The translations under genes were made by a program, and so were the position numbers. Below the pieces are notes generated by a model. The model had not been told where the DNA came from. It did not search any database and saw nothing but the letters and a program-made list of their open reading frames with translations. A stretch of 64,000 nucleotides of DNA, taken from Diatrype stigma. Taxonomy: Eukaryota > Ascomycota > Sordariomycetes > Xylariales > Diatrypaceae. The DNA lies in NCBI GenBank assembly GCA_022225965.2, contig JAKJXP020000046.1:290663-354662 (forward strand), read 5' to 3'. Of this stretch, positions 43,190 to 55,640 are shown piece after piece; within the stretch, counting starts at the first letter, position 1, and the number at the start of each line of letters is the position of its first letter.

Positions 43190-46100
43190 CGTTTTCTTTA
43201 TTTTTTAAGCAAATTCGAACGCAAAAACGAAAACGACCCCGAATACATAATTATGCGTTTTTTCGAACAGTTAAACGTAAATAGCGGCAATAAATTCGAC
43301 TTTTAAAATATCGTAATTTCGACGAAAAGCCGGTATAATATAAAAGCAACGATTAGGAATTTGCGTTATTTCTTAAAAACGTAGCTATTAAAAGGCAATT
43401 CGACGAAGCCTTAAAAACGGAACAAATATATTTCTGCCCGCGTTATTAATATAAATGATTCGACGTTAAGCTATTAAACATAAGTATTTGCATTACTTAT
43501 TAAATAAAGGATAATAAGAAATTAATAAATAAGCCTTTTTATTTTTTTGCTGGTAATAATTTAAATTTTGGCGACGTTTCTTTTTGGCTTATTCCGTTTA
43601 AAGCAATCGAAGAGCTATTTATTATAAGAATTTATATTGCAATTAATGTCTTTATTATTCGTTTTATTATTATATAACTTAATTAATTAATTAATTTTTT
43701 ATAAATTCGTAATTAATAATACAAATATACGAAATATATTATATACTTTTTATACGATATTAGCAAGATATATAACGAATTGCCTTTATTTTTAAAATAT
43801 CTCGACATAATTCTTTTTCGTCCTAAAAATACCGACAATGTTCCAAAAATAAAACGTTAATTTTGTCGGCGGTTTTATATTCGTCGCCAAATTATATATA
43901 TATAGCTAAACTTTCTTTTTATAAATTATCCGAATTATATAAATTTTATATTAAATTATTATAACTTATTTTAATTACTTAAAAATAGCGATATTTACGA
44001 CCTGTTTAATATTTACGAAACGGATAAAATACATATAGCGGTAAATCCGGACGCGGGTTTCGTAAATAAAGCTATTCCAAAGGATGTCGATATATGCAAT
44101 AAAACGGCGGTTCTTAATTTATTTATTAAAGCATTTAAATTAAACCGTTTAAAAAAAAATAATAAAAATGATCCGTCGTTTCCGAAGCCGAATATACCGT
44201 TATAAGCAATTTAATTAAACGTTACTTATTATTTTTTAATATTATTTATACGGCAAATCCTTTTTAATAAGTTTAATTAATCCTGCGTTTTATTTTTTTT
44301 TACGTATTTTATATTTTACCCTTATAATAAGGCCGATTTTATTAAGCCTCGGTAGCGTATTATTAAATATTAAAATTATTTCAATTATGTTATACGTTAA
44401 AAAAATAATCGCTTTATTAAGCATTATATCTTTCGATATATTGCATTAAATACTTTAATATATAGGCAAGCCCGTAGTTATAGCCGTTATTTTATGAATA
44501 AGGAATTTAATTCGCCCATTTTTAAGCGCTAATTATAAAAAGCTCTTAAAAATCCGAACAAGCTTAAGGTATAAGTTATTTTTAACCGCATTATCCGGTT
44601 TGCAGGTATTATTAAAGGCATTCGTTCCTTTTGGTATAAGCATTGGCGAAAACTAAAAGCTTTTTTTTATTACTTAAAGCTGCCGTTTACGTTTATTACT
44701 TTAAGTCCGGTAAATTTTCATTAATAAAGCTTATACCGTTATATGCTTAAATTTAACCGATAAAAGCAATTAAACGAATATAAACGAATAAATTTATTTC
44801 GGCGCTTATTACGTAAAAATCCTTATATTGCTGCGTAACATTTTTTTTTTCGGATTACCTTGTTTCGAAAAATCGTACTGGCGGAAAAATTTAATTTCGG
44901 CAACTTTTAATACCGCTTTAAATAGTAAGATCGTAATAACGGTTACGTTTATGGATTATATTAATTTAAAAATAACTTCCTTCCGGATATGGACATATAA
45001 AAAAGTCGAAACATATACGCCAAAATTTGGGGCTACCATATTATTGCCATAAATCCTAAGCCTTAAGAAATCGGCCGCGGCGATACGGATGGCAATCCGT
45101 TATATATTAATCCTTTTTATACGGAACTTACGTAATAATAATTAAATAACATCGTAAACCGTTATTAACGTTATAAATGTTTTATTGCGTATTATTTCCG
45201 GATTACCAAAAAAACGGCTAACGAGGCTCGGAAAAAAGGCGAGAAATTGCTAGATCCCGTTTGCCGCTTTAATTTTTTACGCTTTATACGAAACGAATCT
45301 CGCGTTGTTAAAATGGAAAACAAGTTTTGATGGTTATTTAATGCCGTACGTAATAATATTTATTTTAATCAGTTTAATCCATTAATAATTATGTCGTAAT
45401 TAATTAATACGGATATCTTTTCGTATATTAACGATGCGGCTATTATTAATTATGTAGCCAAATATTACGGCAAATCCGAATAATAATTTATTATATATGC
45501 TTAAGTTATTTAATTTATTTTGCCGCATATAACTAATAATAACCCCATATTTTCGTTTATCTTTAAGTTTATAAATAAGCTTATCGAAAAAAGGGATTAT
45601 TTTGTTTAAAAGGTTTATTATTATTTATTATAGCTCCCTTTATAAAAAAACAGTCGTATAATACGCAGCGTCGATTGTTGCCTTTTTAAAAAACATGTCC
45701 GAACCTTGGATCTTAATAGCGAAGGCGACGAAGTTAAAAAAAGCGCTACAGCTTGGAAGAAATATAAGCAAAAAGGTATATATATGGAATACGTTTCGTA
45801 TTTCGAATTCGTCGAACGCTGGGATTTCAAAAATTAGGACTTTAAAAAGTAGCATGTTATTAATGCGTAACTTAAAGTATTAAATTATTTCTTTCGTTAT
45901 AAGCCTATTCGAATTTATTAGTAATTCTTTAATTTTTATTAAATAAAGTTATTATTAAATTATTTTTATTACCATATTAATAAGCTATTAATTAATAACG
46001 AAATTAAATTCGACAATTATGTCGTAATATATATATATTATATGTAACATTATATTTATAAAAATAATCATTACGGTACGGTTAGCCGAAAAAATATTTA

Positions 46101-47900
46101 GCCCGATAATAAAAAATTCGAACCTGGCTTAAATAATGCGAATAATATTACTTTAAAAAATTAGCAATACATTATTCGAATAATGCCAAATTTCTTGCCC
46201 GAATAAAAAAACGCTAAATTATTTGGCCGCCGTAATATTAATATTAATTATGATTAATTCTTTTATATTAATCGGTACGTTTACGAAAACTTCGCCAGCG
46301 GTAATTATTAAAAAAAGCGCCGCAAAAAATATCCCGACGATTACGATATTAAGAATTTATTATTAAATATGGTTAAAACCTTAAATTCCGAATAACGAAT
46401 TATATATAATATAATAATTGATTATTATTAAAGCTTTTTTGCCGGTAACCAATTAAAATAATTATTATTATACGTTAATGGTAATAATGGAACTAAAAAG
46501 TTTTATTTTATTAAGATTATATCGTTATATTTTTAATAATTATTTATAACAAGCAAGTCGTTCGTAATTCGAATTATTTTAATTGGCGTAATTAATAATT
46601 AAATTAACGACTAAACATTGCATTTTTTATTTCGCTTATTTATCGATGGCAAATATAAGCCCTTAATAAAAAATGCTAACTTATTAAATACTTTATAACG
46701 GCGCTTTCGTAGCGTTTATTTTTTTATTATCGACGAAAAAAGCATATTCGGCTTATAAAACCTAAGCTGGATTAATCGGCGGCTCCAAAAAATTTTTCCT
46801 AATTGCCGTAACAGCTATTTTGGCGGTTTAAATATATTGCTTATCGAAAATTTCTTTTAATTATTTCCCGTTATAAATAAGCCGTTATATATTTTTAAAT
46901 AATTAATTAAATATTATAATATTATTAAATACGGGCTATATAAAGCTTTTAAGCGTTCGGTATTTCTTATTATTATTTAACGCCAATAAAAATCCAAATA
47001 AATCCAATTTCGCAAAGCCTTATTAAAATTGTAATAATTTAAGGTTTTTACTGCCTTTTAAAAGTTATTAACGTTTAAATGCGTTATAAAGCTTTTTTTT
47101 GCCGAAATTATAAGCTTTAATAATGCTATACGTATTTATTTTATTAAGATTCGTATTAACCAATATAACCATAATTATATAATACGGCTTATAAATTTAA
47201 TTATTTAGGTTTATGCCAAGCATAAAGGATTTAATACAAATAAAGCCGTTTTTCTTAATGCTGGTAACCTTTTTAAAAGCTTTCTTATTTGCATTAAATA
47301 TCGGATTATATTAATACGTAACCTATAAGGCCATATCGGTTTTATAAACGGAACTTAAAATACGGTATACGACATTTCTTAAGCTTAGGGCTTAAACGTT
47401 ATAAGTAATGCTCCGGAAGTTATTATGATAGCTTTTAATAATTATATTGGCCCGGCATTTATTAATTCGGATGGCCGCGAATTTCGTAACGATTAAGGCA
47501 AAGCTGTCGTATTTATTTTTCGAATTCGACAAAATTTTGTCGTAAAAGGTATTACTTATTACCGAAAATAATTTTCCTTATTTATTGCATATACCATTAT
47601 AATGCATAAATTTTAAAGCGTTATTTTGCGCCAGGTAATATGCAATATTTCGAATCGTAAATTTGCTATTAAATTGTTATATATAGCCGTTTTTAAAGTA
47701 TTTGCATTATAAGGCTTAATATTTAATATTCCATTTAACCGCGGCCGTTTTTATTACGAAAATAATTATCCGCTTATATAAATAAAACTTAACGATTATA
47801 ACATTCGTTTAAAGCATGTTTTAATTCGGCCTTTATATGTAATTCATTTTCGGCAATTCCTTATTTATTAATTTAATAACGATAATTTTAATAATAGCAG
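43190..47900 (+). pseudogene. RIP-destroyed Helitron Rep-helicase
   Basis: A coding relic of an autonomous Helitron readable through RIP changes. In order: the Helitron-associated N-terminal region (NELPLFLKYLDIILFRPKN, about 43770-43840); the Helitron-like N domain (RFAGIIKGIRSFWYKHWRK, about 44600-44660); the HUH nuclease motif at about 44940-44970, where the two metal-binding His now read Tyr (GYVYGLY, Trp to stop); NYVAKYYGKSE near 45470; then a PIF1-type helicase with degraded Walker A (NGNNGTKKF, about 46478-46505), intact IDEKS Walker B at about 46730, GGLNILL then F-F-stop-L-F-P-V for the GDFxQLPPV motif (about 46810-46860), and a C-terminal FNIPF segment near 47730. Many stops fall at Gln and Trp codons. 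No termini were assigned with confidence. Confidence 0.82.
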
Positions 47901-49444
47901 TTTTTATAGCATTAATTTTATTTCGTAAAAAACTTTTAAATATAAATGCAATAACTTTTTTTTTTATTACGGCAATTTTTCGTATTTTTTATATTTTTTT
48001 AATTTAATTTTGCGTTTTTTTTTTATTTGCGAATATATATTAAATATTTCGCCGCCTTATAATTATAGCCGTTTATTTCCAATCCAAATCGTATATGGCT
48101 TAGCCGTAATTAGGTTAATATTTTCGTCATAAATATTTGGCCTATCGTTTTTTTTGGCTCGGAATTTTGCAAACATATTATTCTTAAAGGTATATGTTTT
48201 TCTTAATATCTTATAATTTCCGTACTTATGTTTTATAATATTAGCTCCGAAAATGGATTAATAGCCATAAAACGGCCATATATAATAAACGTTAATTTTA
48301 TATTGCTGGTACGGCGTAATATTAGGTTATCCATAAGCTTAAATATATAAGGCCGTTTTGGCATTTATATTAATTAATAAGAAATATATAATTTTATTTA
48401 TAAAAAGGCCGACTTTAATAATTACGTATATTTCATATGCTTGTACCGGCGATTTTTTATCGGTCGTATAAGTCGAAAATAACTAGGACCCGATTATTAT
48501 ATCCCAGAACTTAATATCCGTAATATTCCATTTAACAAATCGTTTTTAAATCATTTTTATTAAAAACGTAATAATTAAATAAAACAATGTTTATATGTTA
48601 TTAATATGCGATTTATATAAATACATATAACAAATACATACTTAAATAAAAATGGCATTTAATTTAGTTAATACCGTAAATTCTTTATAAAAACGATAAA
48701 ACTAATAAGGTATAATAAAAAGAAATATATCGATTAGCTTTTTAAGAATATCGGTGGTTTATTTAATACTGGCATAATCGATAATAATTTGGATAAGCTT
48801 TTGGTTTTTTTTAAGCGTACGATAAAATGGGCTCTTTTCGATGCTAAAAATGAAAATGTTACGAATAAACGGCTTAAATCTTTAATAATGGCTTTTATTA
48901 TTAAAAATGGAAATATGCGAGGTTCGACGAATTAGCTCCTATATTTCTTCGTCTTTAATTATATTAATAATAGGTTATAATTTACGGTTATCCATAATAG
49001 CTGTTACATACGGAAGACTTAATTTAAGTAATGATGTATTAAGAACGAATTAAAACTGGCGGGCAAAATAAAGTTGCTACATAAAAAATTAAAGCTTAAA
49101 AATTAAAAGTATTAAATAAAAAAATTTACCTTATGTGTTATAATAGATTTGGCCTATTTAAATGGCTTGTAATTATTTTATTTAAAGCATATATTATATT
49201 TGCTGTATTGCTATAATTAAAAAAGGTATTAATTGTAATTATTAAAACTTATTTATATAATACTTATAAACCAAATTCTTAATTAAACTTAATTAATTTA
49301 TTTATAAGCCAAATTTTTAACCAGACTTAATTTATTTGCTTATTTATTATATCTTTACTGCTAGGTCGTTTCTTTTGGAAAGTTTATTTTATATCATCGT
49401 AACAATTTATATATTATTCGTTTTAGTCGTCGCCATTTATAACC

Positions 49445-50300
49445 ATGTCGTTGCATTTCGTTACTTATAAACATTACGATATAGAACTATTCGGTAACTT
49501 ATTAATTGCAATTCATAGTAATAAAACTTCCTAACGTTAAATTACCAATTATTATGTCTTTTTTATCGATAAAATCCTTATCTTTAATTACGACCTAAAT
49601 ATTAGCCCTTATTTTATAAGCAATAACAATAAACCCTTTCGTAATATTAAGGTACTTAATTATATAAATGCGGCAACCTTTAAAATTCGAATTATCGAAT
49701 TATGGCTTGCCTTAAATTATAAATTCCAATCCGAATACCTGCTTAAAAATAGAATTAAAAGCATGGCTTTGCTTATTACCGAATGCATTAATCCGTCCAA
49801 ACTATTATTCGTACTCGAAATTAACCCGGGGTACGCCATAAAAAGAAATAATAAAACGACATATAATACCAATAAGCCGACGTTTATTTAAATGCCGTAA
49901 TAGATATTTTTAAGCCTATTCGAATATTAAATTGGCGTTTTATATTGGATACCTCGAAAAATACTTTTAGTTTTCGACTTATTAATAACTTATAATACGT
50001 ACCAGAAACTTTAATAGGTATATTGCGATTTTTAAAAAAGATCTGCCTTAAATAAATCCTGCCTTATTACCATCGTTTTTATAAGCAAATTCCCGCAATA
50101 AAATAATAAATAAATCTATAGCTTTTAGGTTATTTATTTCTTTAAGGCTTTATTTATGGATCCTTTTTACGCAAAGCAATGGTATAATAACAGCTATAAT
50201 TAAATCATTACGTCGTCGAATATACTGGATAACTGGGAAAAAATAATCAAAAGACATATCGGCCTTAAGGATAAAAAATCGAATAAACGTAATTAAATAA
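49445..50300 (+). pseudogene. Unidentified coding relic downstream of the Helitron
   Basis: A frame beginning MSLHFVTYKHYDIELFGNL reads as protein for about 150 codons with only RIP-type stops (for example YINAATFKIRIIELWLAL and LFVLEINPGYAI), then continues with ALFMDPFYAKQWYNN and NWEKIIKRHIGLKDK up to a stop near 50300. Same strand as the Helitron and inside the inverted-repeat pair, so it may be cargo or a second gene of the same element. I do not recognise the family. Confidence 0.4.
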
Positions 50301-50880
50301 TTAATAATTAATTTAATTAACCTATTACCGTTAATTCCGATTTATCGTCGAATATTATCCGTACTTTCCTTTATAAACGCCAGCTTTCGTTTAATTCCAA
50401 TTTAGTATAACAATTACGTTACCCATTTCTTATATTCTTTTAAAGCCGCTTTTATTAATCCCTTTCCTAATAGCCCCTTTCTTAATAATCCCTTTCTTAA
50501 TAGTTATTATTAATGCGGTCCTGGCCGTCTTTAAATTTCGCCTTTCGACCACGATTACCCATGGGTAATAAAAAGCTAAATGCTTTACGCAAATACGAAT
50601 ATTACACGCCTTATTTAAAATACGGACTTTCGACCGAATACCTAGCAAACGAGCCACATTCTTTATTTCCCGTAGGCTGAAAAGAATGAAATTCGTATTT
50701 TCGCGATTTTTAACGACAGAATAATTAAAGGGGCTATAAATACGAACTATATTTATGCGGTAAATTATATTAAATTATTACGCTTAGGTTTAAAAAAGAA
50801 TTAACGAAAGGCATTATTTATAAGGCTTAAGCTATCGGTAATTAATATAATCCTAAGCAAAGAATTATAGCAATAAGAAC

Positions 50881-50980
50881 GATTAATCGCAAGCGAAAAC
50901 GCTCGAAGTATTTCCCAAGCCTAAATTTCTAAACTTGATTTCCGTATTACATTACCTTTATAAAATAATCTCCGGTTAGG
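50881..50980 (-). repeat. Right arm of the 10-kb-spaced inverted repeat
   Basis: Reverse-complement partner of 40909-41008, ending CCGGTTAGG at 50980. It is more AT-rich than the left arm, with most differences in the C-to-T direction, so it has taken more RIP hits. Confidence 0.8.
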
Positions 50981-51260
50981 TTTTAACATTTTACGCCAAT
51001 CCAAAAAATAAGCAAATAAAATGGCCCAGCAACCCCAAAAAAATCGCCCCGTACGGGAAATTTTTTTGACCCGGAGAAAAAAAAAAAAGGTCCCCGAAGC
51101 TTACATAGGGCCGTACCTTTTTTTTCTTTTCGTAGCGGTCAAAAAAATTTTAATACTAAGTGCCGGATATATCTTTAATATTATAATACCAAGTGCTGAA
51201 TATATTAATATTATAATATTAATATATCTGGCTTTATTTAATCTTGCTGCATAAATTTAA
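50981..51260. other. Island of less mutated sequence beside the right arm
   Basis: Immediately outside the right arm, about 50995-51120 keeps CpA and C-runs (CGCCCCGTACGGG with a 10-bp palindrome). A 77-codon frame from 51021 is open, but its second half is low-complexity Ile/Leu and unlikely to be a gene. Confidence 0.4.
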
Positions 51261-52181
51261 AGATAAGAAGTATTATAATATTATATTTAATAATAGTTTT
51301 CTTTTTTAAAATAATTAACGTCTTTTTTCTTTAGCTTTTTTATTACGGCAACTAAATTAACGGATTTTATTATTGTATTTCATTATTATTAAGCATTATT
51401 ATTACCGTTATTATTATTATGCTTGCTATTATTATTTCCCCGGGTTTTATAAATCCATACGAAATCCCTAATTCGTCGCCGCCCTTTAAAAAAAAAAAGT
51501 CTGGAGCTATATTAAAGCCATAATTAAAGCGTATGTATTAATTTATTTATAAAGTTATTCCCAGTTTAGTTAATCGTAATATATAGCATTAACGATAATA
51601 TAGAAAATTATTCGAACGGTTTATGCCGTAATTAAAGATTATTATTAAAATTATCGACTTATCGCTTTAATTTTTATTTCCTTATTAGATTTTTCGGTCG
51701 AAAAAGCGTTTCGATATAAATCGGTAAGCGTTCGAAAGCATTTTAATTTCCCTTTCGTTTATGGATTTAAAAATAAAAACATAAAAGCAGCTTTGCTATA
51801 GGTTTTCGGGGCTGTAATGTAGCAAAAATGTTTCCGTTATTAAGACGGTATAAATTTTTGGAATATATGCATTAAGGAAAAGGGTAATTCGGCTTATGCT
51901 GGTTATATATATAACGGTTAATACGGTAAATGCCATCGTATGTATAAGTTATTAATGGATTTATATATATTTAATTATTTATTAATACTAGTATTAAAAT
52001 TAATATTAATTTTAATTTTAGCCATAATATTAATTCCAATTACGTTCGTTCCCGGTTCCGGTTTATTAATAAATGCTTCCGGTTCCGGCTTTTAAATATT
52101 AAAAGGTATGTAATTTATTAAAGAAATCGGCTAAAATACGGCTAATATACGTATATAAAATAGCAAACGAAATGTTAGGCT

Positions 52182-52510
52182 ATGTCGGGAAACGAATTGC
52201 GGAAGGCCGAAAGGCAGTTAAAGGTACGCTTTCGAATTTTACGGAAGGTAAAAACGGGATTTGTTTTGCGTTCTTTTAATGATTTTGGTTTTAATAAAAA
52301 TAAGAATAAGAATAAGGGTAAAGGTAAAAATAAAAATAAGGGTAAGGGCGAAAATGAGGAAAAAAAGAAAACGATATAGCTTTTATAATGAATAATTCAG
52401 AGCTATTCCTGGATTTTATAAATAAAGACTTAGGTAAGAATTAAAGTAAGGCTTAAAATAAGGCTTAAAGCGGGGCTTAAAATAAGGCTTAAGGCGGGGC
52501 TAAGCTATAT
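52182..52510 (+). repeat. Lys/Asn repeat frame and AAGGCTTAAAAT array
   Basis: 52182-52379 is a 65-codon open frame (MSGNELRKAERQLKVRF then KNKNKGKGKNKNKGKGE) made mostly of a 12-bp AATAAGAATAAG-type repeat. 52430-52505 is a short array of GGCTTAAAATAA/GGCTTAAAGCGG. These are probably decayed minisatellites. Confidence 0.5.
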
Positions 52511-54399
52511 AAGGAGGTTCGGTACGGAAAATATTTTTCGTTAATTATTTAGGCTTTTTGTTTTTATTATATATAAGTTAAAGAGTTAATTAATTAATGA
52601 GCTAAAGATATGGCCTTATTATAGTTCCTTTCGAATACGTATAGCTGGTAATACCTTTTTAAAAGTAACTTTGCGGTTTCTTTCGTTAAGCGAAAGCCCC
52701 GGGGCCTATATTTTAGCAATCCGTTTTTACTTTCTTTCGTTTTTTATATTTTCTTAGCATTAATGGATAGCAGGAAATGCCTGAATATAAAAATAAACTA
52801 AAGCATTATCGCTTTTTAATAAGTATTTTTACGTAAATAGCTTAAGGACTTTATTAATTAATTCTTAAACGTTAAAAAAAAAGTAAATTTTTTTCGATGA
52901 AAATTATTTAATAATAACATATTATAATTAAGGTTTTATAAATAGTTTTTTAATAAATTTAAACCGAATAAGGGCAGTTAAATTTTAAGCTTTTATTTTG
53001 CATTAATTAAATAAAAGCTATAAAACGACGCCGGCAAAAGAATTAATTTGCGGTTTATTTGTAATAGCTTTATTTTTAAACTTAAATGCCGGGATTTTTT
53101 TAAGATCGTTGTTATAGGCGTTATAATAAACCCTTTGTTTTATCGGTATTTTATATTTCAAATCCGAATCGTCCAAAAGCTTTTAAAGAAACGTAAGAAT
53201 AAACTTTTTAAAATATAAACTATTTAAAAAGCTTATTACCGTTAAATTAAGTTTCGCCTTATTAGCCTTATTTTGCTTTGTTTATTTAATTTTCGTAAAA
53301 ATTTCGAATAGGTTTTGGTTAAACTTAATTAAGCTTAATAGCATTTTACGAGATTTTTTAACGGCTAAATTTTAAAATGCTAAGTTATTAATTTAATTGG
53401 TTTTATTAATTTGGTTAATAACGTTATCGTTATTTCTTTCCGTTATAATAATTTCGCGAAAATAATTGTTAATTTTAAGGGCGTAAAATAATGTAGCTTG
53501 TAATTGGCGGCGTCGAATTATACTAAATAAAGGCGCCGGTAACTTCGAAATGCGCTTAAATGTTTCCAAGTAATTAAAAATCCAATAAAGGGCGAATATA
53601 TAAGTTATATTTTAATTAATAATCTTTTTTATTATTCGGCTTATATGTTATTAAATGTTTAATAAATTGGCCGAAAATAAGAGGTTAAATTGAATTATTT
53701 TTTTAATATTCGATATATTTAGCCTTATATCGAAAGAAATAATAATCAGGATTATACGGCAATAAGAGTTTTTTTTAAGAATTCGTTAAAAATGCGGTTT
53801 TTATTGGTTTGTTTTATATTAGCATTATACCGTTAGATTATTTTTCGAATTACCCTTTTTAAGAATTCGCGTTAAATTAATAAGTATTTAATTAAGTAAA
53901 AGCATAAAGCAAAGAATTATAGCTTATTATTTACGTATATAATCGTTTTTTCGATTTAATTAATAAATTAGGAATTAACATTTTCGAATAAGAATTTTAA
54001 ATGTTTATAATTACGAATAAAGCCTTTTATAAATGGTTATATTATAATAGAAATTTCCGTTCGGTTAACGGAAATCCGGATAATGTTAATGCTTATTTCG
54101 AAGCCTGCATGTTAAAAAATATAGTTCTAGTTTTTACGATTAAGCGTAGCGGTATATTTAAATCATGAAATGCGTTTTAAAAAAGAAATCTTGCCGTATA
54201 AAGATAAGTAAAGTTTTTACGAAAGTTGCGTTATTTGTTTATAACGTATAGCTTATTTATTACGAATAAACCAATCGTTTCGTAAAATTCGGAATTTCGT
54301 AGGACCTTTTTGAATTTTAGATAAAGGAATTGCTTAAGGCTTAATAGAATATAAAAATATCGCTTTTTTTTGGCGTACGTTTATGCGTTAGGATTTTAT

Positions 54400-54990
54400 A
54401 TACATATAAGCTAACGATTTAAAAATATTCGATTTAGGGATAAAATAATTAATTTTGAAATACGTTTTAAAATCGATCCATATAGGCGTAGATCCGGGAA
54501 TTTTCTTTTGAATTGAAACAATTTGATTTTTTTTTAATTTCGTAAAAGGCACGATTTAAATAATAATTTATCCCGTAATTGCAATAAAAGCGTATAATAT
54601 AGCATTTTTTTTATAGCCAGTAGCGGCAACGAAAACTGTATTATTTTTTAAATAAATTAAGCGCCGCATTGTTTTAATTTGGCCTTTTTTAATTATTTCT
54701 ATATTTATAATAATACGTATAACGGCAGCAATTAAGCTTTTTATATGGCTTAAAGTTTTTAAATATATTAAGTAATTTATTAGCATTGCGTTCGGAAAAC
54801 TTTTCCAGTTTTATTAATAAAGTTCTGGCCTTTATTTATTTTTTTAATAACCGCTTAAATGTTTTATATAATAGGGTTATTAATAAATTCGTATTTTTTA
54901 ATATAGGCCAAAATAACGCGTTTAAATGGGCTATTAAAACGGATCGATATTGCGTATATTTAATGAGTTTTTAAAATTTGGAAATTCGAG
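54400..54990 (-). pseudogene. P-loop ATPase / RecQ-like helicase relic
   Basis: On the minus strand, ending the 54568-54786 frame, NNTVFVAATGYKKNAILYA fits a helicase motif I in which AATGSGKS has become AATGYKKN by RIP, followed by QIVPFTKLKKNQI, like the motif Ia region of RecQ-type helicases. Protein-like sequence continues at low quality to about 54000. Assignment to RecQ rather than another superfamily 2 helicase is tentative. It is outside the inverted repeat pair, so it is a different element. Confidence 0.4.
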
Positions 54991-55640
54991 ATAAAATAAT
55001 AATAATTACATTTTAAAAATCGTTTAATTAAGTTAATACGTTTAAATTATAAATATTATAATTGTTTTAAAAAGTTTATTTATATTAAAGAAATGTTTTA
55101 GTAATTATTATTTATATTTCAAAATACGACGGCTAAAACATTTATAAAAAAGAATTTACGCGTATTTATAAAAGTACGTCGGCGTTTTTTTTGTTTATAA
55201 GAATACGGTTTATATTTTTTATAATTTATATTATAAGTTTTGCTTAAAGTAAATAGGAATATATAAAAGGCCAAATATTTAGCCTATTTATATTCGTAAC
55301 ATTTCGAGATATTAAATTATTAAAATCTTACGTAATTATTAATAAAAAATTAAAATTATATGCGCTTATAAGTTATTATTTTTAACGTTTATTTATAATT
55401 TTATATAAATGTATAATTATTAAGATATTACAGAATAAACTTAAAGGTTAGAAATTTTTATATTAAACATTTAGCTTATTTATAGGCTTTTTTCGATCGC
55501 GGTTTTAAATCTTAATTTTAGGCAACTTTAGAGGTACGTATCTTAGTATATACGGGAAATGCTTGGAATGGTTTAAATTATACTAAAATTACCGCTAAAA
55601 TTAATTAGTACGATTATTGGCCAAATGCTATAAGGCCGCG

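Larger units (their letters stand above)
39700..55640. repeat. AT-rich, RIP-mutated transposon graveyard
   Basis: About 16 kb of sharply AT-rich sequence bounded on both sides by ordinary DNA. CpA and TpG are scarce, TpA and ApT dominate, yet CpG remains common. That is the pattern left by repeat-induced point mutation, which changes C to T preferentially at CpA. Frames are riddled with stops of RIP type (Gln and Trp codons turned to stops, His to Tyr). Recognisable contents are listed separately: Helitron relic, inverted repeat pair, tandem repeats, lysine-rich ORF and other coding relics. Such blocks are usually H3K9-methylated heterochromatin; a centromeric or subtelomeric position is possible but unproven. 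Stretches not listed separately (39.8-40.9, 42.5-43.2, 47.9-49.4, 50.3-50.9, 51.3-52.1, 52.5-54.4 and 55.0-55.6 kb) show nothing I can name. Confidence 0.88.

Noticed and set aside
51021..51254. 77-codon frame beside the right inverted arm
   Set aside because: The second half is Ile/Leu low complexity from AT-rich sequence; no homology signal or intron partners.
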